Positions 1-5,775 of a stretch of 6,237 nucleotides of DNA are shown here, piece after piece (the stretch's first letter is position 1; each line of letters begins with the position of its first letter). Source of the stretch: Chloroflexota bacterium (GTDB lineage: Bacteria > Chloroflexota > Dehalococcoidia > SHYB01 > JACPQI01); assembly GCA_016190545.1 (NCBI GenBank), contig JACPQI010000085.1:1-6237 (forward strand), in the 5' to 3' direction. Position numbers and translations under genes: made by a program. The notes beneath the pieces were generated by a model. That model saw nothing but the letters and a program-made list of their open reading frames with translations. It did not search any database and was not told where the DNA came from.

Positions 1-30
1 GGACAGGGAAAGGGACGGTGTACCGCCTGC

Positions 31-1425
31 ATGGCGCCGCAAAGGCGCCAAAGCCGCCAGAATGACGCCAGAATGACGCCAATGGCGCCATCTGGAGTTA
101 CCCGAGCGGTCCGCCGGCGCATACCTGGGCGCGTGATGGGCGTGAAGCTGGCGTCGGAGCCCGTCGGCGACGGCCTGATCACGCTGGAGGACCTGCAAGA
201 GGTGGCGCGCCGCCTGGAGGCGGAGGGCGCGGACTATATCCACGCCAGCAACGGGGGCCACTCCGGTGAATTCACCACCATCCCGCCGATGGGCAGTCCT
301 CCCGCACCCAACGCGGCGCTGGCGGCCAACCTGAAGCGGGCGGTGCGCATCCCCGTTACCACGTCGCACCGCATCCGGACGCCGGAGCAGGCGGAGCGGG
401 TGCTGGCCGACGGCCAGGCCGACCTGGTGGCGATGGCGCGGGCGTTGATAGCCGACCCCGAATGGGCGGCGAAGGCCCAGAGCGGCCAGGCACAGGAGAT
501 CAGGCATTGCGTCGGCATGATGGAGTGCTATCGGCGCACGCAGGCGGCGACGCCTATCTGGTGCACCGCGAACCCGGCCTCGGGGCGAGAGCGGGAGTAC
601 ACCATCCGGCGCGCCCGGCATCGGAAGACCTACGCGGTCGTCGGCGGAGGGCCCGCCGGCCTTGAAGCGGCCCGCGTGCTGGCGACGCGGGGGCATATGG
701 TCCATCTGTTCGAACAAGGCCCCAGACTCGGGGGCAAGGTGATCTTCGCCAGCGCCATCCCTGGCCGAGAGGAGTTCATGGAGATGGTGGACTGGCTGGA
801 GCGGCAAGTGACCGCGCTGAACGTCCACGTCCACCTGCGGCGCGAGTTCTCCCCGGCGAGTCTGGAGCATACAGCCTTCGACGGCGTGGTCCTGGCGGTG
901 GGAGCGGAGTACCAACGGCCTTCCACGGTCTTCACGCCGGAGGCGCCCCACCTGAACCTGGAGGCAGCGGTGAGTCTCACCGAGGGCGTCGCGGGCCAGA
1001 CGGCGCTGGTGGTGGACAGGGAGTACAAGGGGCGTGGGCCTATGCTGGCCTACAAGCTGGCTACCCAGGGCGCGCACGTGGTTTTCCTTTCAGAAGGCCA
1101 GCCGGTGGCCCCGGACGAGGACCCCATCACCCGCGCACTCTACGTGCGGAGGGCGAAGGAGAAAGGTGTGCGCCTTCTGTCCTTTGGCCGGGTGCAGCGG
1201 TTCGAGGGGAAGGACGCCGTCCTGGACCATGAGGGGTGGGAGGTGCGCGTCCCCAACGTGGGCCTGGTGGCGGTGGTGGAAAAGCCGGTCGCCAACACGC
1301 GGCTGGCGGCGGAGATTGCCGAGCGGCACCCGCAGCTCCCGTGTCATAGCATCGGCGACTGCCGCGCTCCCCGCGAGTCGGCGGAGGCGATGCACGACGC
1401 CTACTACCTGGCGATGCGAATGTGA
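31..1425 (+). CDS. Old-yellow-enzyme/2,4-dienoyl-CoA reductase-type flavo-Fe-S oxidoreductase, N-terminal half-barrel missing
   Basis: From about residue 26 the protein follows the FadH/trimethylamine dehydrogenase family: second half of an FMN TIM barrel (26-155), cysteine cluster (160-178), then a nucleotide-binding domain with VVGGGPAGLEAA at 203-214. H77 in NGGHSGEF lines up, from memory, with the catalytic His of E. coli FadH. The C-terminal GDCRAPRESAEAMHDAYY is the usual FAD/FMN-domain ending. Family members run about 640-690 aa; here about 430 aa are recognisable. The first half of the barrel, with the NRRTDEYGGS-type segment and catalytic Tyr, is not found in any frame before nt 105. 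The frame is open to nt 1, so the gene may begin outside the window; ATG 31 and ATG 136 are the in-window choices and neither has a convincing ribosome site. The cluster reads C160, M163, C166, C178, with Met where the second Cys normally sits. It may be a decayed or frameshifted gene. Family call is firm; integrity and substrate are not. Confidence 0.82.
   Translation: MAPQRRQSRQNDARMTPMAPSGVTRAVRRRIPGRVMGVKLASEPVGDGLITLEDLQEVARRLEAEGADYIHASNGGHSGEFTTIPPMGSPPAPNAALAANLKRAVRIPVTTSHRIRTPEQAERVLADGQADLVAMARALIADPEWAAKAQSGQAQEIRHCVGMMECYRRTQAATPIWCTANPASGREREYTIRRARHRKTYAVVGGGPAGLEAARVLATRGHMVHLFEQGPRLGGKVIFASAIPGREEFMEMVDWLERQVTALNVHVHLRREFSPASLEHTAFDGVVLAVGAEYQRPSTVFTPEAPHLNLEAAVSLTEGVAGQTALVVDREYKGRGPMLAYKLATQGAHVVFLSEGQPVAPDEDPITRALYVRRAKEKGVRLLSFGRVQRFEGKDAVLDHEGWEVRVPNVGLVAVVEKPVANTRLAAEIAERHPQLPCHSIGDCRAPRESAEAMHDAYYLAMRM
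40..88 (+). repeat. Degenerate minisatellite of 9- and 11-bp units
   Basis: Five consecutive units read CAAAGGCGC, CAAAGCCGC, CAGAATGACGC, CAGAATGACGC and CAATGGCGC. The two 11-bp units are identical. The 11-bp length is not a multiple of three, so gain or loss of one copy shifts the reading frame. The array sits exactly where homology of the downstream flavoenzyme to its family stops, and its translation is an Arg/Gln-rich stretch unlike any flavoenzyme. Removing one 11-bp unit did not restore recognisable family sequence upstream. Confidence 0.6.
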
Positions 1426-1444
1426 GGAACGTAACTTCGGGAAA

Positions 1445-1474
1445 TTGACAGGGCTTCGAGTGGTGTTGTACTCT
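1445..1474 (+). promoter_or_regulatory. Candidate sigma70-type promoter for the SnoaL-like gene
   Basis: A perfect TTGACA box (1445-1450) lies in the 79-nt gap after the flavoenzyme stop. An 18-bp spacer leads to TACTCT (1469-1474), which keeps the T1, A2 and T6 positions of TATAAT. The expected start of transcription, around 1481, leaves a leader of about 25 nt carrying GGGAGGA before ATG 1505. The -35 match is exact; the -10 is only moderate. It suggests the SnoaL-like gene can be transcribed independently of the left-hand gene. Confidence 0.5.
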
Positions 1475-1504
1475 GGCCGCTCTGCGCGCAAGGGAGGAGA
1501 ACCA

Positions 1505-1978
1505 ATGGCCACCGCAAGAAAGGCTGTCGTGGCAAAGATGGAGAAGCGCCTGGCGCTGCTGGAGGACCGCTGGGGGGTGCAGGACACGCTGTACCGCTAC
1601 GCCCGCAGCCTGGACGACAGGCAGCATAAGGCGTGGCTGGATTGCTTCACGGAGGACGGCGTGCTGGAGGTGCGTCCGCCGTCGGGGCCTCGGAAGCGGT
1701 ACGCCGGGCGGGCGCGACTTACGGCGTTCATCACGAAGCGGCCGCTGGCCCAGGGGCCGGTGCAGACGCAGCAGCAGGTGGTCATCGAGCCGCTCATCAC
1801 CGTCAAGGGGAGGGAGGCCCGCGCCGACAGCTACTTCTCGCGGCTTACGGAGCGCGACGGCGTCGTGTACACCCACGCCTTCGGTCGGTACCGCGACCGC
1901 CTGGTCAAGGGCGACGACGGCGTGTGGCGGTTCAAGGAGCGGATTATCGAGGTGAAGGGCCGCGAGAAAGGCGGCTGA
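1505..1978 (+). CDS. SnoaL-like (NTF2-fold, PF13577-type) domain protein
   Basis: A 157-aa soluble single-domain protein without signal peptide. It has the SnoaL-like order: an N-terminal helix with YRYARSLDDRQHKAWLDCF (30-48), then FTEDGVLEV (48-56), a G-R-A-R-L segment (68-72), the strand pair IEPLITVKGREARADSYF (94-111), and the C-terminal GRYRDRL (127-133) and WRFKERII (141-148). This family includes dehydratases, isomerases and non-enzymatic ligand binders; bile acid 7-alpha-dehydratase BaiE has the same fold and near-identical length. The Tyr-x4-Asp pair (Y32/D37) matches the BaiE Tyr/Asp spacing, but the strand that carries the catalytic His in such dehydratases has glutamines instead (Q89-Q91). 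The only histidines are H41 and H124. ATG 1505 is preceded by GGGAGGA at 1492-1498, a strong site with 6-nt spacing. The frame is open further upstream, but that part only shadows the preceding gene. Exact reaction unknown. Confidence 0.85.
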   Translation: MATARKAVVAKMEKRLALLEDRWGVQDTLYRYARSLDDRQHKAWLDCFTEDGVLEVRPPSGPRKRYAGRARLTAFITKRPLAQGPVQTQQQVVIEPLITVKGREARADSYFSRLTERDGVVYTHAFGRYRDRLVKGDDGVWRFKERIIEVKGREKGG

Positions 1979-1994
1979 GGTTGCCCCCTCGCCA

Positions 1995-2032
1995 GATTGC
2001 CACGCCCCGATGAAATCGGGGCTCGCAATGAC
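1995..2032 (+). repeat. Dispersed palindromic intergenic repeat (CATTGCGAG...GTGGCAATC type)
   Basis: The 88-nt gap between the SnoaL-like gene and the FAD protein contains GCCCCGAT (2004-2011) and ATCGGGGC (2015-2022), an 8-bp stem with a GAA loop. It is flanked by ATTGC (1996-2000) and GCAAT (2025-2029), which extend the stem beyond a small internal loop. Read on the - strand it starts GTCATTGCGAG and ends GTGGCAATC, the hallmark ends of short palindromic repeats scattered between genes in many bacterial genomes. There is no T-tract, so it is not a typical intrinsic terminator, although it could stabilise the upstream mRNA end. It contains the ATG at 2010, which argues against that codon as the next gene's start. 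Confidence 0.7.
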
Positions 2033-2066
2033 GGGGTCACGAATCCTTAAGAAAGGGAACGCCGAG

Positions 2067-3698
2067 ATGAAAAGCCCGAAGCAGTCGTGGGACATGGAAG
2101 CCGACGTGGTGGTAGTGGGGTCGGGGAGTGGGGCCTTTATCTGTGCGATGACGTCCGCCGTTCGCGGCGCGAAGGTGGTCCTGGTGGAGCGGGCGGCCAA
2201 GGTCGGTGGTGGCACCGCCTACTCCGGCGGGCACGTGTGGATGCCCAACAACCACCGCATGGCGGAGGTGGGCCTTGCGGACTCTCGTGAGGAGGCGTTG
2301 ACGCACCTGCGGCGCATCAGCGGCGGAAGGCATTCGGAAGAGGTGCTGCTAGCCTACGTCGATCACGGCCCGAAGGCGCTGGAGCATGTCGAACGGCTGG
2401 CCGACTTCCAGTTCGAGGTGGACCGGGGCGCTCCGGACTACTTCGCCGAGTTGCCGGGCGGCAAGATGGCGGGCCGGTCGCTGAACGCGCCCCTCTTCGC
2501 AAGCAAGAGCCTGGGGGAATGGGAGGACAAGCTCATCGCCTCGCCGCACTTCAACATCCCAACGACCCATTTCGAAGTGAGCAAGTGGGGAGGCCGGAGC
2601 AATGTGAAGGGATGGGACTGGGGGCTCATCGGGAAACGGCTGGAAGAGGGCATGCGCGGCTGGGGCGCCGCCTACAGCGGGTACCTGCTGCGGGGGTGCC
2701 TGAAGCACGGGGTGAAGATTCTTCTCAACACCCGTGCCCGGGCGCTCGTCACCGACGGGGCGAAAGGCACCACAGGTATCCGGGTGGAGCAGGATGGGCG
2801 TAGCCTTCTCATCCGAGGACGGCAGGGCGTACTGCTGGGGTGCGGCGGCTACGAGTGGAACAAGGAGATGAAGAGCCGGTTGCCATGGCCGGAGTTCGTG
2901 TCCAACTCGGTGCCAACCAACGAGGGCGACGGCATCACGATGGCGGTGGCTGTGGGTGCGGCTACGGCCACCTTCCCGGAGGGCCTTGGCCCTGCGCTGC
3001 ACATCCCGGGCGAGGAGCAGATGGGCAAGCCGCTGTACCGGAGTTGCCTTTCGCAGATAGCCGCGCCGGGGGCCATCGTGGTCAACCGAGCGGGCAGGCG
3101 GTTCGGCAACGAGAGTTTCATGATGAGCATTGACGAGGGCCTGCGCAGCTTCGATGCGAGAACCCAAAGCTATCCCAACATCCCTGCTTATATGATCGTC
3201 GACCAGAAGTACAAGGACAGCTATGCCATCGGCACCACCATGCCGGGGGACGAAGCGCCCTCCTGGCTGTCGCGGGGGAAGACGCCGCGCGAGCTGGCGC
3301 AGAAGCTGGGGATAGACGCTGAGGGCCTTGAAGATACGGTGGCGCGCTTCAACGACTACGCGAGGAGAGGCGTCGACCCGGAGTACCATCGCGGCGAGAA
3401 GGCCTTCGAGCGGGGGCATAGCATCGCCTCACATCAGTCCAACCCGTGCCTGGCGCCGTTGGAGCATCCCCCGTTTTATGGCGTGGAGGTCTATTACTGC
3501 AGCGCCGGCACCCGGAGCGGCGTGGTCATCAACGGGAATGCTCAGGTGCTTGATGTGAACGGGGCTGCGCTACCCGGCCTTTACGCCTGCGCCAACACGG
3601 CGGCGCACCTGGTGTGCGGCATGGGCTATAATAGCGGCCTTACGCTGGGCCAGAGCACCGTGTTCGGCTACCTGGCCGCGCTGCATATGGCGCGGTAG
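2067..3698 (+). CDS. FAD-binding_2 flavoprotein, 3-ketosteroid dehydrogenase/fumarate reductase-like
   Basis: A 543-aa flavoprotein. The Rossmann motif is VVVVGSGSG (14-22), with E41 ending the second strand as the likely FAD-ribose ligand. GGGTAYSGGHVWMPNN (47-62) matches the SGG-x-W-x-PNN signature of 3-ketosteroid dehydrogenase-type proteins. The central part includes PGGKMAGRSL and a GDGI helix cap typical of PF00890. The C-terminus, GLYACANTAAH (504-514) then GMGYNSGLTLG (518-528), is the second FAD-contact segment. The ketosteroid 1-dehydrogenase pattern YAGPGATIG is here the shorter YNSGLTLG, so strict Delta1-dehydrogenase function is doubtful; an ene-reductase or dehydrogenase on another cyclic substrate is possible. 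No Tat signal or haem-binding CxxCH is seen, so it is probably cytoplasmic. Start: ATG 2067 has GAAAGGGAA (2051-2059) in front, whereas upstream ATG 2010 lies inside a palindromic repeat. The MFS gene follows after 10 nt, suggesting one transcript. Confidence 0.9.
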   Translation: MKSPKQSWDMEADVVVVGSGSGAFICAMTSAVRGAKVVLVERAAKVGGGTAYSGGHVWMPNNHRMAEVGLADSREEALTHLRRISGGRHSEEVLLAYVDHGPKALEHVERLADFQFEVDRGAPDYFAELPGGKMAGRSLNAPLFASKSLGEWEDKLIASPHFNIPTTHFEVSKWGGRSNVKGWDWGLIGKRLEEGMRGWGAAYSGYLLRGCLKHGVKILLNTRARALVTDGAKGTTGIRVEQDGRSLLIRGRQGVLLGCGGYEWNKEMKSRLPWPEFVSNSVPTNEGDGITMAVAVGAATATFPEGLGPALHIPGEEQMGKPLYRSCLSQIAAPGAIVVNRAGRRFGNESFMMSIDEGLRSFDARTQSYPNIPAYMIVDQKYKDSYAIGTTMPGDEAPSWLSRGKTPRELAQKLGIDAEGLEDTVARFNDYARRGVDPEYHRGEKAFERGHSIASHQSNPCLAPLEHPPFYGVEVYYCSAGTRSGVVINGNAQVLDVNGAALPGLYACANTAAHLVCGMGYNSGLTLGQSTVFGYLAALHMAR

Positions 3699-3708
3699 CA
3701 AGGCGACT

Positions 3709-4974
3709 GTGGAAGAACCCGCTCAACCTGCCGGCGAAAGCCGCATGCAAACAGATAGCGTCGAGGAGAGGATCAAGCCGTTCGCCTCCTTGGCCTATCG
3801 TGATTTCCGCCTCCTGTGGCTTGGCATGCCCTTCAGCCAGGCCGGCCAGTGGATGCGGAACACGGCGAACGCCTGGCAGGTGTATCACATCACTGGTTCT
3901 TCGACGCTCCTCGGCCTTACCTTTCTCTTCCAGGGCATGCCGTCCATTGTGGTCGGGCTGTTCGGCGGGGCGCTGGCCGATACGCTCGACCGGCGGCGGC
4001 TCATGCTCGTCACCCAGTCGTTGCAGATTGGGCTTGCCTTGCTGTTGGGCGTGCTGACGGCTTCGGGCGCCATTCAGGTATGGCATATTTACGCCATCAC
4101 GTTCGCTTCCTCCTGCCTGTTCAGCGTGGAGGGTCCCGCCAGGATGGCCCTCATCCCCCGGCTTGTCCCCCGGCCGCTGCTGCTCAACGCCAGCGCCCTG
4201 CAATCGGTCGGGAGCCAGGCCTCGCTTCTGCTGGGCCCGCTCATGGCGGGCGCGATCATAGGCGTTTCTGTTTCCTATACCTACTTCCTCAACGCGGTCA
4301 TGATCGTTCCCGCCGTGGCCGTCATCGGGATGATGCGCGTCCCCCAGGCGGCTGCGGCGCAAAGGGCACGGATGAGGCTGCCAGCCTTGTTCGAGGGGGT
4401 GGCTTTTGTCCTGAAGACGCGAGTGCTCGCCGCGTTTCTCCTCCTCGATACGGTCACCATGGTGCTGGGGTACTACCCCGCCATGATGCCGGTGTTCGCG
4501 GAGGACATCCTGCGCGTTGGCCCCTTGGGGCTGGGCGCCCTCCTGGCCGCGCCTGCCTTCGGAGCGATTGTGGGGTTCCTGGCGATCCTGGCTGTGGGCA
4601 ACATCCAGCGTAAAGGGGCGCTTATCGCCGTGGTGACGGTGCTGCACGGGGTGGTACTGGCGCTTTTCGCGGTGTCGCCGTGGTTCCTGCTGTCGCTGCT
4701 GTTGGTGGCGATGCTGGGGCTGCTCGATTCTATGAGCATGGCCGTGCGCACCACCAGCTTCCAGATGCTCGCTCCCGACCGGGTCCGAGGTCGGGTGGTC
4801 AGCCTGGTCCAAATATTCGCCGTCGGGTCCAACTCGCTCGGTGGCGCATACTTGGGTGTAATAAGCTCGCTGCTGGGCGCCCGCCTAGCACTTGGCCTGG
4901 GCGGGGCCATCGCGGGAAGCGTCGCCCTGGCTATCGGCGTCTTGTGGCGGGAGGTGCGGGCGTTCAAGGCGTGA
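3709..4974 (+). CDS. MFS_3-type major facilitator transporter (EntS-like fold)
   Basis: A 421-aa integral membrane protein with about 10-12 hydrophobic segments. The N-terminal YRDFRLLWLG (30-39) followed by SQAGQWM is typical of the MFS_3/EntS exporter branch. Motif A between helices 2 and 3 is GALADTLDRRRL (87-98). A second, weaker equivalent DRVRGRVVSLVQ lies in the C-terminal half. Members are proton-driven drug, siderophore or metabolite exporters, but direction cannot be read from sequence; here it could export a product or import the substrate of the neighbouring flavoenzymes. The GTG start at 3709 has AAGG at 3700-3703 and sits 10 nt after the preceding stop, implying translational coupling. 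ATG 3745 (residue 13) is the alternative start but lacks a good ribosome site. Length is normal for the family. G and C are balanced here, unlike the G-rich neighbours, which partly reflects hydrophobic codons. Confidence 0.92.
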   Translation: MEEPAQPAGESRMQTDSVEERIKPFASLAYRDFRLLWLGMPFSQAGQWMRNTANAWQVYHITGSSTLLGLTFLFQGMPSIVVGLFGGALADTLDRRRLMLVTQSLQIGLALLLGVLTASGAIQVWHIYAITFASSCLFSVEGPARMALIPRLVPRPLLLNASALQSVGSQASLLLGPLMAGAIIGVSVSYTYFLNAVMIVPAVAVIGMMRVPQAAAAQRARMRLPALFEGVAFVLKTRVLAAFLLLDTVTMVLGYYPAMMPVFAEDILRVGPLGLGALLAAPAFGAIVGFLAILAVGNIQRKGALIAVVTVLHGVVLALFAVSPWFLLSLLLVAMLGLLDSMSMAVRTTSFQMLAPDRVRGRVVSLVQIFAVGSNSLGGAYLGVISSLLGARLALGLGGAIAGSVALAIGVLWREVRAFKA

Positions 4975-4976
4975 GA

Positions 4977-5020
4977 GGCGAAGGCGGGAAAAGATGGCGA
5001 TAGCGCCGTCTGCCTTTGCC
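4977..5020 (+). terminator. Long bulged hairpin after the transporter gene, possible terminator
   Basis: GGCGAAGGCGG (4977-4987) pairs with CTGCCTTTGCC (5010-5020) over 11 bp including two G-U wobbles. Inside, ATGGCG (4994-4999) pairs with CGCCGT (5004-5009) around an ATAG loop, leaving a one-sided GAAAAG bulge. The structure starts 3 nt after the stop codon and ends just before the next promoter box. No U-tract follows, so it may act as a Rho-assisted end or an mRNA-stabilising structure rather than a classic intrinsic terminator. Confidence 0.5.
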
Positions 5021-5028
5021 CAGGTGTG

Positions 5029-5034
5029 TATAAT
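5029..5034 (+). promoter_or_regulatory. Candidate -10 box for the YqeY-family gene
   Basis: A perfect TATAAT occurs in the 134-nt gap, 75 nt before ATG 5109. No good -35 is present at 16-18 bp; at 17 bp the sequence is CCGTCT. The box follows a terminator-like hairpin and precedes a gene of unrelated function, the expected place for a new transcription unit. Confidence is limited by the weak -35. Confidence 0.45.
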
Positions 5035-5108
5035 GCCGTTTGCATAGCAGGGCTTAGGCTCTTGGCCCATCTCATGCGACACCTATCGTGGACAGGGGGT
5101 GAGGCAGC

Positions 5109-5564
5109 ATGTCTCCAACTCCGCTTGAGAAGCGCATCGAACAAGACATCCACGCCGCCATGAAGTCGGGCGACCAAGTCCGGCGCGACATCCTTCGCAT
5201 GGTCAAGGCCGACCTGATGAACGAGGAGATAGCCCGCGGAAAGCCGCTCGATGAAGGGACTGCGTTGGAGGTGGTCAGCCGCCGGGTCAAGCGCGGCAGG
5301 GAGAGCATCGAGGAGTTCAGGAAGGGGGGACGCCCGGACCTGGTAGCGCGGGAGGAGGCCCAGGTGCAGGTGCTGCTGGCCTATCTCCCGCAGCAGATGG
5401 GCGAGGCCGAGGTCCAGGAGCTGGCGCGCAAGGCCATCGCCGAAGTGGGCGCGAAAGGCCCAAGCGATAAAGGGAAGGTGATGGGCAAGCTCATGCCGCT
5501 GGTCAAAGGCAAGGCCGACGGCAAGCTAGTCAGCGACGTGGTCACGCACCTGCTGTCGCAGTAA
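5109..5564 (+). CDS. yqeY: GatB/YqeY domain-containing protein
   Basis: A 151-aa protein, essentially the standard length of stand-alone YqeY proteins. These resemble the tail domain of the GatB subunit of tRNA-dependent amidotransferase; a role in tRNA binding or amidation is presumed but the function of the free form is not established. It shows the N-terminal helix LEKRIEQDIHAAMKSGD (6-22) with RRDILRMVKADL (25-36), KRGRESIEEFRKGGRPDL (61-78), the hallmark LLAYLPQQM (89-97), and the C-terminal GKVMGKLMPLVKGKADGKLV (122-141). All expected blocks are present without gaps. ATG 5109 is preceded by GGGGGTGAGG (5095-5104). A TATAAT box 75 nt upstream suggests its own promoter, separate from the transporter. 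It is followed by 211 nt without a gene. Confidence 0.96.
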   Translation: MSPTPLEKRIEQDIHAAMKSGDQVRRDILRMVKADLMNEEIARGKPLDEGTALEVVSRRVKRGRESIEEFRKGGRPDLVAREEAQVQVLLAYLPQQMGEAEVQELARKAIAEVGAKGPSDKGKVMGKLMPLVKGKADGKLVSDVVTHLLSQ

Positions 5565-5676
5565 CCCCCTGGTCCGACGCTCCTCGTGTCGACACCGCAT
5601 CACAGCCCAAGGCACATCCTCGCCGGGTCCAGGTCACCTCTCGCCCAGCGTTAGGACTGTTATGAGCAAAGAGGGT

Positions 5677-5774
5677 GCAGGGATACTTCCCTGCCGGGGG
5701 TTACAGGGGGACACCCCCTGTCGCCTCTTAATCTTCCCCCTCTCCTGAAGAGAGGGGGACTGAGGGGGTGAGGC
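5677..5774 (+). repeat. Composite hairpin repeat upstream of radC
   Basis: Three consecutive hairpins: GCAGGGA/TCCCTGC (5677-5683 with 5688-5694, loop TACT), ACAGGGGG/CCCCCTGT (5703-5710 with 5714-5721, loop ACA) and CCCCCTCTC/GAGAGGGGG (5736-5744 with 5750-5758, loop CTGAA), followed by a G-rich tail ending AGGGGGTGAGGC. Such modules of C/G runs recur between genes in Chloroflexota drafts as far as I remember; copy number in this genome cannot be seen here. The earlier part of the gap (5565-5676) holds only a perfect 10-bp palindrome GTGTCGACAC (5586-5595) and no gene or clear promoter. The 28-codon ORF at 5662 runs through the hairpins and is not credible. Confidence 0.65.
5763..5774 (+). 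promoter_or_regulatory. G-rich Shine-Dalgarno deciding the radC start
   Basis: AGGGGGTGAGGC lies 1 nt before TTG 5776 and 22 nt before ATG 5797. Its AGGGGG core is 7 nt from the TTG, a workable distance, whereas ATG 5797 has only C/A-rich sequence in front. The identical 12-mer (5094-5105) serves the YqeY gene. CACCCCCT at 5712-5719 is an exact complement of AGGGGGTG at 5763-5770, so the site could be masked by pairing with the upstream repeat. Confidence 0.5.
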
Positions 5775-5775
5775 C

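Noticed and set aside
1034..1504. Upstream extension of the SnoaL-like frame to ATG 1034
   Set aside because: This part is the +1 shadow of the flavoenzyme gene (Arg/Trp/Ser-rich), while ATG 1505 has a strong Shine-Dalgarno and starts the family homology.
2010..2066. ATG 2010 as start of the FAD protein
   Set aside because: It falls inside the palindromic repeat, lacks a ribosome site, and the added 19 residues precede the normal N-terminus of the family.
1127..2215. 362-codon open frame on the - strand
   Set aside because: It crosses three real genes and two intergenic elements on the other strand, with low-complexity Pro/Arg/Ala composition and no family motif.
2349..3419. 356-codon open frame on the - strand
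   Set aside because: It is wholly antisense to the FAD protein, whose motifs are unmistakable; no ribosome site or recognisable domain.
3640..4812. 390-codon open frame on the - strand
   Set aside because: It lies opposite the clear MFS gene, and its product is a His/Gln/Arg/Gly-rich string without domain pattern, as expected from the antisense of GC-rich coding DNA.
5586..5595. Perfect palindrome GTGTCGACAC as an operator
   Set aside because: A single 10-bp palindrome is expected by chance in GC-rich DNA and no promoter elements sit near it.
5662..5748. 28-codon ORF before radC
   Set aside because: It runs through three hairpins of a repeat and has no ribosome site or coding signal.
5677..5774. 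CRISPR array or attachment site
   Set aside because: The hairpins differ in sequence and spacing, with no repeat-spacer regularity and no integrase or cas gene in the window.
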